Shown in pieces: positions 9,294 to 15,947 of a DNA stretch of 33,789 nucleotides. The position numbers and the translations under genes were made by a program. The DNA comes from an uncultured Caryophanales bacterium (GTDB lineage: Bacteria; Bacillota_I; Bacilli_A; RFN20; CAG-826), in the NCBI GenBank assembly GCA_946625055.1, contig CAMOSS010000005.1:1-33789 (forward strand). Reading direction: 5' to 3'. The notes beneath the pieces are model-generated. The model was not told the origin of the DNA. It saw only the letters and a program-made list of their open reading frames with translations, and searched no databases. How positions within the stretch are numbered: the stretch's first letter is position 1; the number at the start of each line of letters is the position of its first letter.

Positions 9294-9305
9294 ATTATAA
9301 TTATA
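9294..9305 (-). promoter_or_regulatory. -10 element of the 9290 gene, leaderless
   Basis: TATAATTATAAT occupies 9294-9305 just before the ATG at 9290. The first TATAAT ends 9 nt before the ATG and there is no ribosome binding site. The -35 region is AT-only and weak. Confidence 0.4.
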
Positions 9306-9326
9306 CATTATTTATTAAATAATAAT

Positions 9327-9393
9327 AAAAAAATCAGAGGAACACGAGGTTCCTCCTTAACTTAAACAATCCGAAGGGAGAATTATTTAAGTA
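9327..9393 (-). ncRNA. Candidate small RNA or attenuated leader
   Basis: A promoter (9399-9427) is followed after about 66 nt by an intrinsic terminator, with no gene between. The predicted start at about 9392 coincides with a 7-bp helix, ACTTAAA/TTTAAGT, pairing 9386-9392 with 9360-9366 around a 19-nt loop. This is followed by AAGGAGG (9352-9358) on the 5' arm of the terminator hairpin (9349-9355 with 9337-9343, T-run 9327-9333). It could be a stand-alone RNA or a regulated leader of the 9290 gene. No known RNA family is recognised. Confidence 0.4.
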
Positions 9394-9398
9394 ATTGA

Positions 9399-9427
9399 AT
9401 AATAATATTTCTATTATGTATTTGCAA
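9399..9427 (-). promoter_or_regulatory. Promoter of the candidate small RNA
   Basis: TTGCAA (9422-9427), a 17-nt spacer and TATTAT (9399-9404). It lies just beyond the terminator of the methyltransferase gene, so it is not needed by that gene. Confidence 0.5.
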
Positions 9428-9482
9428 TAAAAAAATAAAAAAACATCCGATTATATCAAGAAATATCTTAATCCGGATGTTT
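9428..9482 (-). terminator. Terminator of the methyltransferase gene
   Basis: AAACATCCG (9474-9482) pairs with CGGATGTTT (9441-9449), the arms extend inward imperfectly, and the hairpin is followed by a long T-rich tract down to 9428. Confidence 0.8.
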
Positions 9483-9492
9483 GTTTTATAGC

Positions 9493-10059
9493 TTATTTTT
9501 TAAGGATGATATTGAACCAACGTTCTTGTCTATCTCTTCTTTCGCTTCTCACGTCATCAGTGATGAAGAAGTCAATGATTGTAAAGTCTGTATTGGAGAG
9601 GTGAACACGTAAGGTATCCATTGTTTGATAATGGAGATATCTTCCTTCTTTAATACCTTCGAAATCACCATATTTGAATGTGGCAAACATTAAGCCGCCT
9701 TCTTTTAATGCGCGGTAACAATTATCTAAAGCTTTTGTTACATCTTCAACATGGATCAAGGAAGCACTTGCAAAGATGGCATCATAAACATTTTCATCTT
9801 GAAGTTCTTCAACTGTGAGTTGTCTAACATCTAAATCTTTGTTGTAATCGCAGAAAGCTTTGCATGGGTCGATACCAGAAACTTTAAAGCCACGTTTGAT
9901 AAAGGCTCTCATGTCTCTACCGCTACCAAAACCAACATCTAAAATATGAGCGCCTTTTTCAAGTCTTGGACAAAAGGTATCATAAATAAATGTCATATCG
10001 ATTTTTTCTGTTTCTTCGATATACTTTTTCCAGTTGATGTCATAGAATTCATTCATCAT
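9493..10059 (-). CDS. Class I SAM-dependent methyltransferase
   Basis: The 188-residue protein has the Rossmann SAM-binding motif ILDVGFGSGRDMRAF (about 38-52), an acidic residue at the end of strand 2 (VSGIDPC), and YDAIFASASLIHV followed by ALKEGGLMFATFKYG, typical of UbiE/Methyltransf_11-type small-molecule methylases. The C-terminal half is short, so the substrate cannot be named. The ATG at 10059 is chosen because a GAGAGG site lies about 10 nt upstream; a TTG at 10065 would be too close. A TATACT further upstream could be its -10 element. The gene ends at a strong terminator. Confidence 0.85.
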   Translation of the reverse strand: MMNEFYDINWKKYIEETEKIDMTFIYDTFCPRLEKGAHILDVGFGSGRDMRAFIKRGFKVSGIDPCKAFCDYNKDLDVRQLTVEELQDENVYDAIFASASLIHVEDVTKALDNCYRALKEGGLMFATFKYGDFEGIKEGRYLHYQTMDTLRVHLSNTDFTIIDFFITDDVRSERRDRQERWFNIILKK

Positions 10060-10139
10060 AGACAATTTACCTCTCTATTTTGTGTATCTCTTATTAGTAT
10101 AAACTAATTTGTTTAATTTAATATGTTAATTTTAAAAAA

Positions 10140-11252
10140 TTAGTAATCGTAATCGATGTTGATTAAGAAATTATAGTCTGGATATTTTTCTTTAAGTCTA
10201 TTTTCAACAGATCTAACATATCCTTTTGGATTCTTTTCTTCAAAGTCGATGACTAAATCGAATGAAATCAAATTAATGCGATAATCGACATAAAAACCAT
10301 GGACTTGAAGGATGTGTTTGTTGTCTTTAATAATTTCATGGATAGCGTGTTTTACACCTCTGGTGAACTCGCTATCTTCATCTTGAGCATATATTCCAAC
10401 AGTCATAATGATGTTATATTTCAAATACATGATTCCAGAAATCTCTCTTTCGAGAGCTTGAATTTCTTTTGCAGACATTGAAGACTTCACTCCAACGTGG
10501 ACAGAACCGATGTATTTTTCATTTCCGTAGTTGTTAAGGATTAAATCATAAACCCCATCAACACCTTCAACGGAATTAATAACACTTTTAATTTCTTTGG
10601 TGACTTTTTCATCGACGCGGAGTCCGATAATGTGTGAGATAGATTCCACGATAACTGAAATACCAGATTTAATAATAAATAAACCGATAACAATACCGAT
10701 ATATCCTTCAGCGTACACTCCAACAAATCTAGAAAGGATTGCGCCCACTAAAGTGCCAAATGATAATAAGGCATCAAATAAGGCATCGATACCACTTGCC
10801 TTTAAGACATCACTCTTAAACTTTTTGCCTCTTAATCTAAAGAATAGGCCTAAACCAAGTTTCACCAAAATACCAATAGAGATGACAATAAATGTCCAGT
10901 CATCATAAGATGCTTCTTGGCCTTTAGTGAAATAATCAATTATTGAAATAATTGACTCATATATAGCGATACCACCAGCAACAAGAATAATTAAACCGAT
11001 TAATGTGGCAGTGATATATTCAATTCTTCCATGACCATATGGATGCTCTTTATCTGGTCTCTTATTGGACAATTTTGTTCCAATAATAGTGATGATGGAT
11101 GACAAAGAATCTGTTAAGTTGTTCACCGCATCAGTGATCAAAGAAACAGAATTTGCAATAAAGCCAATAAACGCTTTAGCAATGACTAAAAAGACATTGC
11201 AAACAATGCCAATTATCGACGTTCTAATAATGCCTTTTTCTCTTTGTTCCAT
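10140..11252 (-). CDS. Cation diffusion facilitator (CDF) family transporter
   Basis: CDF proteins export divalent metals (Zn, Mn, Fe, Co) in exchange for protons. The 370-residue protein has about six membrane helices in the first 220 residues. The metal-site signature SLITDAVNNLTDSLSS lies in TM2, the conserved HPYGHGRIEY follows TM2, and GIDALFDALLS is the matching acidic site in TM5. The C-terminal part is the ferredoxin-like cytoplasmic domain, but it is longer than usual and looks like two such units, the second beginning near HAIHEIIKDNKHILQVHGFYVD. It follows cdaA with a weak terminator between. The ribosome binding site is AAGGA. Confidence 0.93.
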   Translation of the reverse strand: MEQREKGIIRTSIIGIVCNVFLVIAKAFIGFIANSVSLITDAVNNLTDSLSSIITIIGTKLSNKRPDKEHPYGHGRIEYITATLIGLIILVAGGIAIYESIISIIDYFTKGQEASYDDWTFIVISIGILVKLGLGLFFRLRGKKFKSDVLKASGIDALFDALLSFGTLVGAILSRFVGVYAEGYIGIVIGLFIIKSGISVIVESISHIIGLRVDEKVTKEIKSVINSVEGVDGVYDLILNNYGNEKYIGSVHVGVKSSMSAKEIQALEREISGIMYLKYNIIMTVGIYAQDEDSEFTRGVKHAIHEIIKDNKHILQVHGFYVDYRINLISFDLVIDFEEKNPKGYVRSVENRLKEKYPDYNFLINIDYDY

Positions 11253-11266
11253 AAATCTGTCCTTAG

Positions 11267-11289
11267 AAAAAGACGCACCTCAGTGCATC
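11267..11289 (-). terminator. Weak terminator after cdaA
   Basis: GATGCAC (11283-11289) pairs with GTGCGTC (11272-11278) around a TGAG loop, followed by five T residues. It overlaps the cdaA stop codon and may allow read-through into the CDF gene. Confidence 0.55.
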
Positions 11290-12071
11290 TATTCAATATT
11301 TGTATCTTCAGACATGTAGGTCTCAAACACCCTTAAGAAGTTATCTGGATCTACTGGTTCAAGTTCTCCATTTACTGCAAAGGAAATTCTTCCTGTCTCT
11401 TCACTAACGACGACAGTAACAGCGTCTGAAACTTCAGAAATACCAATAGCCGCTCTATGACGGGAACCATACTTAACCGCGAATGGTTGAGTTGTTAAGT
11501 TATAGAAAACTGCAGAGGCAACGATTTGATCGCCATGAATGATGGTTGCACCATCATGTAATCTAGTGCCTGGGTAGAAGATTGTATAAAGTAATTCAGG
11601 GGTAACAGGTGCGTTTACTGGAACACCATTCTTAATAAAGTTCTTTAAGGACTTATTCTTTTCAAAAGTAATAATGGCCCCTGTTTTTGATTTGGAGAGG
11701 TTTAAAACAGCAGTTTCAATTTTCTTATTGAAATCGGCTCTATCAAAAATCTTTTCAACTCCGAAATTGACAGATTTTGTTTTAATCTTTTTGAATGGGT
11801 TGGCGACGAATTGATTGAGGTCTCCGATATTCGCGGTAGAGACAACAATCATGACAATCGCCATGAAAACAGTGATAAGAATAAATGGGAAAATTAAGTT
11901 AAAAACAAAGCAGACTGCACTGATAACAAACGAAACACATAAGAAGATAAATGGTCCCGTTCTTCTGATTGTGCTCAAATAAACGAAAAATAGTATCCCA
12001 TAGACGATGACTATGAGTGAAAGTGCAATAATCCAATTAGTGATTGGAGCAACATCCCAAATAAACTGCAT
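11289..12071 (-). CDS. cdaA: Diadenylate cyclase CdaA
   Basis: CdaA joins two ATP to make cyclic di-AMP, which controls potassium and osmolyte uptake and cell-wall homeostasis. The 260-residue protein has three N-terminal membrane helices (within 13-80) and a DAC domain with GTRLHDGATIIHG (DGA at 173-175) and GSRHRAAIG (RHR at 204-206), the ATP-binding signatures. The length is close to the usual 270. The ribosome binding site is AGGTGA and a promoter lies at 12100-12128. In many Bacillota cdaR and glmM follow; here a CDF metal exporter follows instead, so the usual operon is broken. Confidence 0.95.
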   Translation of the reverse strand: MQFIWDVAPITNWIIALSLIVIVYGILFFVYLSTIRRTGPFIFLCVSFVISAVCFVFNLIFPFILITVFMAIVMIVVSTANIGDLNQFVANPFKKIKTKSVNFGVEKIFDRADFNKKIETAVLNLSKSKTGAIITFEKNKSLKNFIKNGVPVNAPVTPELLYTIFYPGTRLHDGATIIHGDQIVASAVFYNLTTQPFAVKYGSRHRAAIGISEVSDAVTVVVSEETGRISFAVNGELEPVDPDNFLRVFETYMSEDTNIE

Positions 12072-12099
12072 AAAAAATCACCTGCTTTATAACAAGTAA

Positions 12100-12128
12100 A
12101 GTGTATCAAAAAGTATTAACTTTTTCAA
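12100..12128 (-). promoter_or_regulatory. cdaA promoter
   Basis: TTGAAA (12123-12128), a 17-nt spacer and TACACT (12100-12105), giving a leader of about 20 nt with an AGGTGA ribosome binding site. Confidence 0.6.
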
Positions 12129-12152
12129 TAATATAGGTTAAGAGAGACAAAT

Positions 12153-12182
12153 AAAAAGCGATAGTCATTTTATGATTATCGC
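12153..12182 (-). terminator. Terminator of the metal-resistance operon
   Basis: GCGATAATCAT (12172-12182) pairs with ATGACTATCGC (12158-12168), 11 bp with one G-T pair and a 3-nt loop, followed by TTTTTATTTG. It lies 28 nt after the RQC-like gene. Confidence 0.85.
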
Positions 12183-12210
12183 CTATTAGCTTTTGTGTGT
12201 ATGCGAAATT

Positions 12211-12588
12211 TCAAATCTTTACAATGGTCTTTTTAAAGACCTTTGTATGTTTGTTAAGATTTACTCTGTGCTTATGTTTATATTCCATTAGGAAAGCTTC
12301 GCCTTTATCTGTCACATTCAAATATAATTTGTCAGTTTCAGGATCATATTTCTTTCCGAGGTAATGATATCTCACAAGCATATTGATAAGTCTAGAGACT
12401 TGTTTGCTGTTAAAAGAAATGAGACTTTGGAATGTTTCTAAATCTTGAAATTGTTCTGTCTCCTCATCGATATGCCCCGACAGAATCTTAAGAACTCCTT
12501 CTGGTAAAGGATAGAATCCTCTCTCATTAAGAGACTTAACAGTGAGAACAATTTTATAATCTGTGATGTTGGGAAAATTTGATTTCAT
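12211..12588 (-). CDS. Stand-alone RQC-like winged-helix protein
   Basis: This 125-residue protein has no helicase domain but resembles the RQC winged helix at the C-terminus of RecQ helicases: LPEGVLKILSG matches the 'iivevLrGs' helix, FQDLETFQSLISFNSKQVSRLINMLVRYHYLG matches 'lstyGl.k..s.keik.ii..Lv..gyL', and LYLNVTDKGEAFL is the wing strand. A small DNA-binding role, perhaps regulatory, is likely but unproven. The C-terminal 20 residues are very basic (KHKHRVNLNKHTKVFKK). It starts 9 nt after the cadA stop with no ribosome binding site, so it is probably translated by coupling. It is the last gene of the arsR-cadA operon. Confidence 0.6.
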   Translation of the reverse strand: MKSNFPNITDYKIVLTVKSLNERGFYPLPEGVLKILSGHIDEETEQFQDLETFQSLISFNSKQVSRLINMLVRYHYLGKKYDPETDKLYLNVTDKGEAFLMEYKHKHRVNLNKHTKVFKKTIVKI

Positions 12589-12597
12589 AGAACTATT

Positions 12598-14712
12598 CTA
12601 TTTCTTTTTTCTTTGGATGAGTAGTCTTAAAGAATTTAAAGACAAGAGAACTGTTAAACCAGTATCAGCGATGACAGCAATCCACATTGGAATAAGTCCA
12701 AACATCGCTAAAACGATGACAGCTAACTTAACAAGTAATGAGAAGACAATATTGAAGATAGCAGTGTTTCTTCCAGATTTAGAAATCTTAATAGCCTTCA
12801 TAACTTTAAGTGGATCATCATCCATGATAATGACATCGCTCGCGTTCACTGCAGAATCAGAACCAATACCGCCCATAGAGATGCCAACATCGGCTAATTT
12901 GAGACATGGAATATCGTTATTTCCATCGCCAAGATAGATGACATGGTTATCATTCTTTTCAATAATAGCCTCTAAAAGTTTCATCTTATCTTCTGGAGTA
13001 AGTTCATAATGGTATTCATCAATTTCTAGCTGTTTAGAAATCTCTTCAGCTTTATTTTTCTTATCACCAGTCAATAAGACTGTTTTGATATTTTTAGCTT
13101 TTAGGCCTCTCACCAATTCAAGTGATGATTCTTTAACTAAATCGTTTAGAACAATATAGCCGAGATATTTATCTTCTGATGCAGCATATATAACAAGTCC
13201 TGAATCATCTATTTCATTATATGAAACATTAAATCTCTTCATTAATTTAGAAGACCCAACAAAGTACTTTTTATTATCGATTGTGCCAATTAATCCTTCG
13301 CCCACTATTTCATTAAATGAAGATGCTTTTTTATAATTCTTAACGTTTGAGACAATAGCCTTTGCGATTGGGTGATTAGACATTGATTCCACACCAGCAA
13401 TTATTTGTAATAATTCATCGTTAGATAAAACATCTGATTTGATCTCTTTAATTTCAAACTTACCAGTTGTGAGAGTTCCTGTTTTATCAGAAACTAAAAC
13501 TTTTGATGTTGCCAAAGAGTCAATATAAGCACTTCCCTTTATCACTATTCCGTTTCTAGAGGCTTTACCAATAGAGGCAAAGTAGGCAAGAGGAATAGAA
13601 ATCACTAATGCACACGGGCATGATGCGACTAAGAATTCTAATCCACGGTAGATGAATGTAGACCATTGGCCAGTAATCAAAGAAGCAACGAGAATAAAGA
13701 CAACAGCTAATCCAACAACCACAGGAGTATAGATCTTTGCAAACTTAGATATAAACAAATCAGCTTTAGACTTTTTGCTTTCACTTTCAGTGATAAGACT
13801 TAAAAGTTTAGATGAAGTAGAATCTTCAAATTCTTTATCCACTAAAACAGTAAGCGAACCGCTTGTTAAGACACATCCAGAATTGACATAATCTCCTTCA
13901 TTAACTAGGACTGGCATCAACTCACCATTCAAAGACGATGTATCGACATATCCGTTTCCAGAAATAATAGTTCCATCACATGGAATTTTTTCGCCAAGTT
14001 TGATTAAAACTTTGTCGCCAACATGGACATCACTAACTTCAATCTTTTCAACATCTTCATTTTTAATGACATTTGCATACTCCGCTCTTAAGTCAACAGC
14101 GTTGATAACTGCATCTTTAGATTTGTTTGAAGTAATAGATTCAATAATCTCACCAATATGGAAAAGAATGAGAACCAAAAGGCCATCTAAATAATCATCA
14201 CTAAAGATAGCCGCTAAAGTAAAGGCGCCACTAGCAGCGATAATCATTAATAAATCTTCATCAAGAGGATTCTCCCTATGAGCAATAGTCTCAATGACTT
14301 CAATAAAGAGATCATAAATACAAATAAGATATGCTAAAAGGAAGAACGAAAATCTCATCCAGTGGTGTAAATCACTACCATCTTTAAAGACAAATAATCC
14401 GATTAATCCTAAGACTAATGAAATAACGATTTTTACGAAAATAAAGATGTTTTCCTTGGTAAAAACCACTCTTTTTTTATCTTTTTTATTATCTTTTATA
14501 TCTTTGATGACCACTTCATCATCTTCGACTTCTTTGATAATGTCTTGCATCTCATTGATGGTTAAATCCTCACCAACAAATTCAACGCTTAAAACGCTAG
14601 TTTGAAAATTGATTTCACAAGAGGAAATCTTTTCATGTTTGGCTAAATGCTTCTCACATTTTTCCGCGCAATGAGGACAATCGAGCCCTTCGATTTTATA
14701 TTTCTTTTTCAT
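12598..14712 (-). CDS. cadA: CadA/ZntA-type heavy-metal P1B ATPase
   Basis: P1B ATPases of this class pump Zn, Cd or Pb out of the cell. In order: an N-terminal heavy-metal domain with GLDCPHCAEKC (Cys12, 15, 19), membrane helices, an actuator loop, the transport site SCPCALVIS (CPC at 365-367), the phosphorylation site DKTGTLT (Asp409), SNHPIAKAI with the P1B HP signature, and the GDGNNDIP hinge. The actuator motif reads SLNGELMPV where TGE is usual. The ATG at 14712 follows GGAGGAAGAGG; upstream in-frame ATGs are rejected. The gene overlaps arsR by 17 nt and is followed by the RQC-like gene. It is 704 residues, normal for the family. Confidence 0.94.
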   Translation of the reverse strand: MKKKYKIEGLDCPHCAEKCEKHLAKHEKISSCEINFQTSVLSVEFVGEDLTINEMQDIIKEVEDDEVVIKDIKDNKKDKKRVVFTKENIFIFVKIVISLVLGLIGLFVFKDGSDLHHWMRFSFFLLAYLICIYDLFIEVIETIAHRENPLDEDLLMIIAASGAFTLAAIFSDDYLDGLLVLILFHIGEIIESITSNKSKDAVINAVDLRAEYANVIKNEDVEKIEVSDVHVGDKVLIKLGEKIPCDGTIISGNGYVDTSSLNGELMPVLVNEGDYVNSGCVLTSGSLTVLVDKEFEDSTSSKLLSLITESESKKSKADLFISKFAKIYTPVVVGLAVVFILVASLITGQWSTFIYRGLEFLVASCPCALVISIPLAYFASIGKASRNGIVIKGSAYIDSLATSKVLVSDKTGTLTTGKFEIKEIKSDVLSNDELLQIIAGVESMSNHPIAKAIVSNVKNYKKASSFNEIVGEGLIGTIDNKKYFVGSSKLMKRFNVSYNEIDDSGLVIYAASEDKYLGYIVLNDLVKESSLELVRGLKAKNIKTVLLTGDKKNKAEEISKQLEIDEYHYELTPEDKMKLLEAIIEKNDNHVIYLGDGNNDIPCLKLADVGISMGGIGSDSAVNASDVIIMDDDPLKVMKAIKISKSGRNTAIFNIVFSLLVKLAVIVLAMFGLIPMWIAVIADTGLTVLLSLNSLRLLIQRKKK

Positions 14713-15067
14713 CCTCTTCCTCCGTAACATGTTCATAAACAACCTCAAGAAGGAGTTTTACGTGACCATCAATAATTGAATAATAGACCTGCTTCCCTTC
14801 TTTTCTAGAGGCCACTAGTCTTGCATCTTTTAAAACTTTTAATTGATGAGAAACTAAAGATTGAGATGCCCCTATCGCATTAACGATTTCAGAAACTGTT
14901 CTTTCAATCCTATCACTGCACACTGAACATTCACCATGACATCCAGCTTCATGGCAAACTTCATCATTAAGTAAACAATAAAGGATTTTAATTCTTGTGG
15001 AATCACTTGCGATATTTAAGATGTTTTCCATCTTGTCGATTATTTCATAATTAGGCATGTTTCTCAT
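14696..15067 (-). CDS. ArsR/SmtB-family metal-sensing repressor (CadC-like)
   Basis: This 123-residue winged-helix repressor would leave DNA when it binds Zn, Cd or Pb. The helix-turn-helix reads TVSEIVNAIGASQSLVSHQLKVLKDARLV and the wing SRKEGKQVYYSI. Before it lies DEVCHEAGCHGECSVC with four Cys and two His, a metal-sensing cluster near the ELCVCD position of the family. A C-terminal Glu/Asp-rich tail follows a His-containing last helix (HVKLLLEVVYEHVTEE). The ATG at 15067 has a GGAGGT site 8 nt upstream. It heads the operon with cadA and is flanked by two operator-like inverted repeats. Confidence 0.93.
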   Translation of the reverse strand: MRNMPNYEIIDKMENILNIASDSTRIKILYCLLNDEVCHEAGCHGECSVCSDRIERTVSEIVNAIGASQSLVSHQLKVLKDARLVASRKEGKQVYYSIIDGHVKLLLEVVYEHVTEEEDEKEI

Positions 15068-15090
15068 AATTAAGTACCTCCAGAACAGAA

Positions 15091-15143
15091 ATATATGAAT
15101 CACTGTTCATTTATTATTATATGAATGTTTGTTCATATTTCAA
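15091..15143 (-). promoter_or_regulatory. arsR promoter with two SmtB-type operators
   Basis: The promoter is TTGAAA (15138-15143), a 16-nt spacer and TATAAT (15116-15121). Operator 2 is ATATGAA (15119-15125) with TTCATAT (15132-15138), filling the spacer. Operator 1 is ATGAA (15095-15099) with TTCAT (15106-15110), lying at the transcription start. Both arms are separated by 6 nt and the centres are 26 bp apart. This matches the ATATGAACA..TGTTCATAT style of ArsR/SmtB operators and predicts direct occlusion of RNA polymerase. Confidence 0.8.
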
Positions 15144-15169
15144 TATATTTTTTTATATGCTTTAGGCAT

Positions 15170-15198
15170 AAAAAAAGAAGCCCTCTTATTGAGGGCTT
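15170..15198 (-). terminator. Terminator of the P-ATPase/HAD/MFS/GDPD operon
   Basis: AAGCCCTC (15191-15198) pairs with GAGGGCTT (15178-15185) around a 5-nt loop, followed by C and a T-run (15170-15176). It lies a few nt after the GDPD stop. Confidence 0.9.
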
Positions 15199-15202
15199 AT
15201 GT

Positions 15203-15946
15203 TTATTTGCTTAATAGTTCTTCTATGTCTTTCTTATCAACATATTGGAATGTTGTCGTGTCGACATATGGAAGTATTTGTTCTAATTGTTCCTTAGTTT
15301 CAATGGTCCAGGAATTAACCAAATATCTCTTATGATAGTTTTGGAATTTCTTTCTCTTGAAGAATTCTTGATCCAAGTCAACTCCTTCTACTGTATGTCT
15401 GAATAAATTATAAACATATTCATGAGATGGAGTTGCAAGAAGCAATCTGATGAGACCAAGTTTTTTCATTGGCCATAATGAACGTGGGTCAAATGAGATG
15501 AGCATGAAGTTCTTTTTATCTCTAATTCTTTGGGAAAGGACTTCATATGCCTTTGCAGCTAATGGTTTATAGTTCTTCTCATAAACTTTTAATTCCACGA
15601 TCATTGGAACCTTTTCATCAACCATATCAAGGACTTCATTAAATGATGGAATTACTGAACCATCTAAGAGACGATAGTTTTCTTGGAGTTCCTTTAATGT
15701 GAGATGTTCAACAATACCTTCTTTATCAGTCAATCTCTTTAAATCTTCATCATGGATAACCACTAAATCATTATCTTTAGTTAAATGAATATCTAATTCG
15801 ATTGGGATATTGTGCTTCACCGCAAGTTCAAAAGCTTTCATGCTGTTTTCTGAAACATCATGATTATCTTTTGTGTGCAAACCACGGTGGGCAACACCTT
15901 TAAGAAACAATGGATTTATCTTTGATAATACTTTTGACTTTTTCAT
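15203..15946 (-). CDS. Glycerophosphodiester phosphodiesterase
   Basis: GDPD enzymes hydrolyse glycerophosphodiesters to glycerol-3-phosphate and an alcohol with a divalent metal. This 247-residue protein shows the signature: AHRGLHT (catalytic His), ENSMKAFELAV, ELDIHLTKDNDLVVIHDEDLKRLTD (metal-binding Glu/Asp and second His) and PMIVELKV. No signal peptide is seen, so it acts in the cytoplasm. The ATG at 15946 lies 1 nt after the MFS stop with no ribosome binding site, so translation is coupled; a TTG at 15964 is less likely. It is last in the operon after the symporter, which could bring in its substrate (inference). Confidence 0.93.
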   Translation of the reverse strand: MKKSKVLSKINPLFLKGVAHRGLHTKDNHDVSENSMKAFELAVKHNIPIELDIHLTKDNDLVVIHDEDLKRLTDKEGIVEHLTLKELQENYRLLDGSVIPSFNEVLDMVDEKVPMIVELKVYEKNYKPLAAKAYEVLSQRIRDKKNFMLISFDPRSLWPMKKLGLIRLLLATPSHEYVYNLFRHTVEGVDLDQEFFKRKKFQNYHKRYLVNSWTIETKEQLEQILPYVDTTTFQYVDKKDIEELLSK

Positions 15947-15947
15947 A

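Noticed and set aside
9337-9358. Mini-ORF GTG TTC CTC TGA after AAGGAGG in the candidate small RNA
   Set aside because: Three codons inside a terminator stem; most likely chance, since both features use the same bases. Kept only as part of the small RNA note.
10066-10139. ATTAG/CTAAT short inverted repeat upstream of the methyltransferase
   Set aside because: Only 5 bp in AT-only sequence and no T-run in the right place; a TATACT there may be a -10 element but lacks a clear -35.
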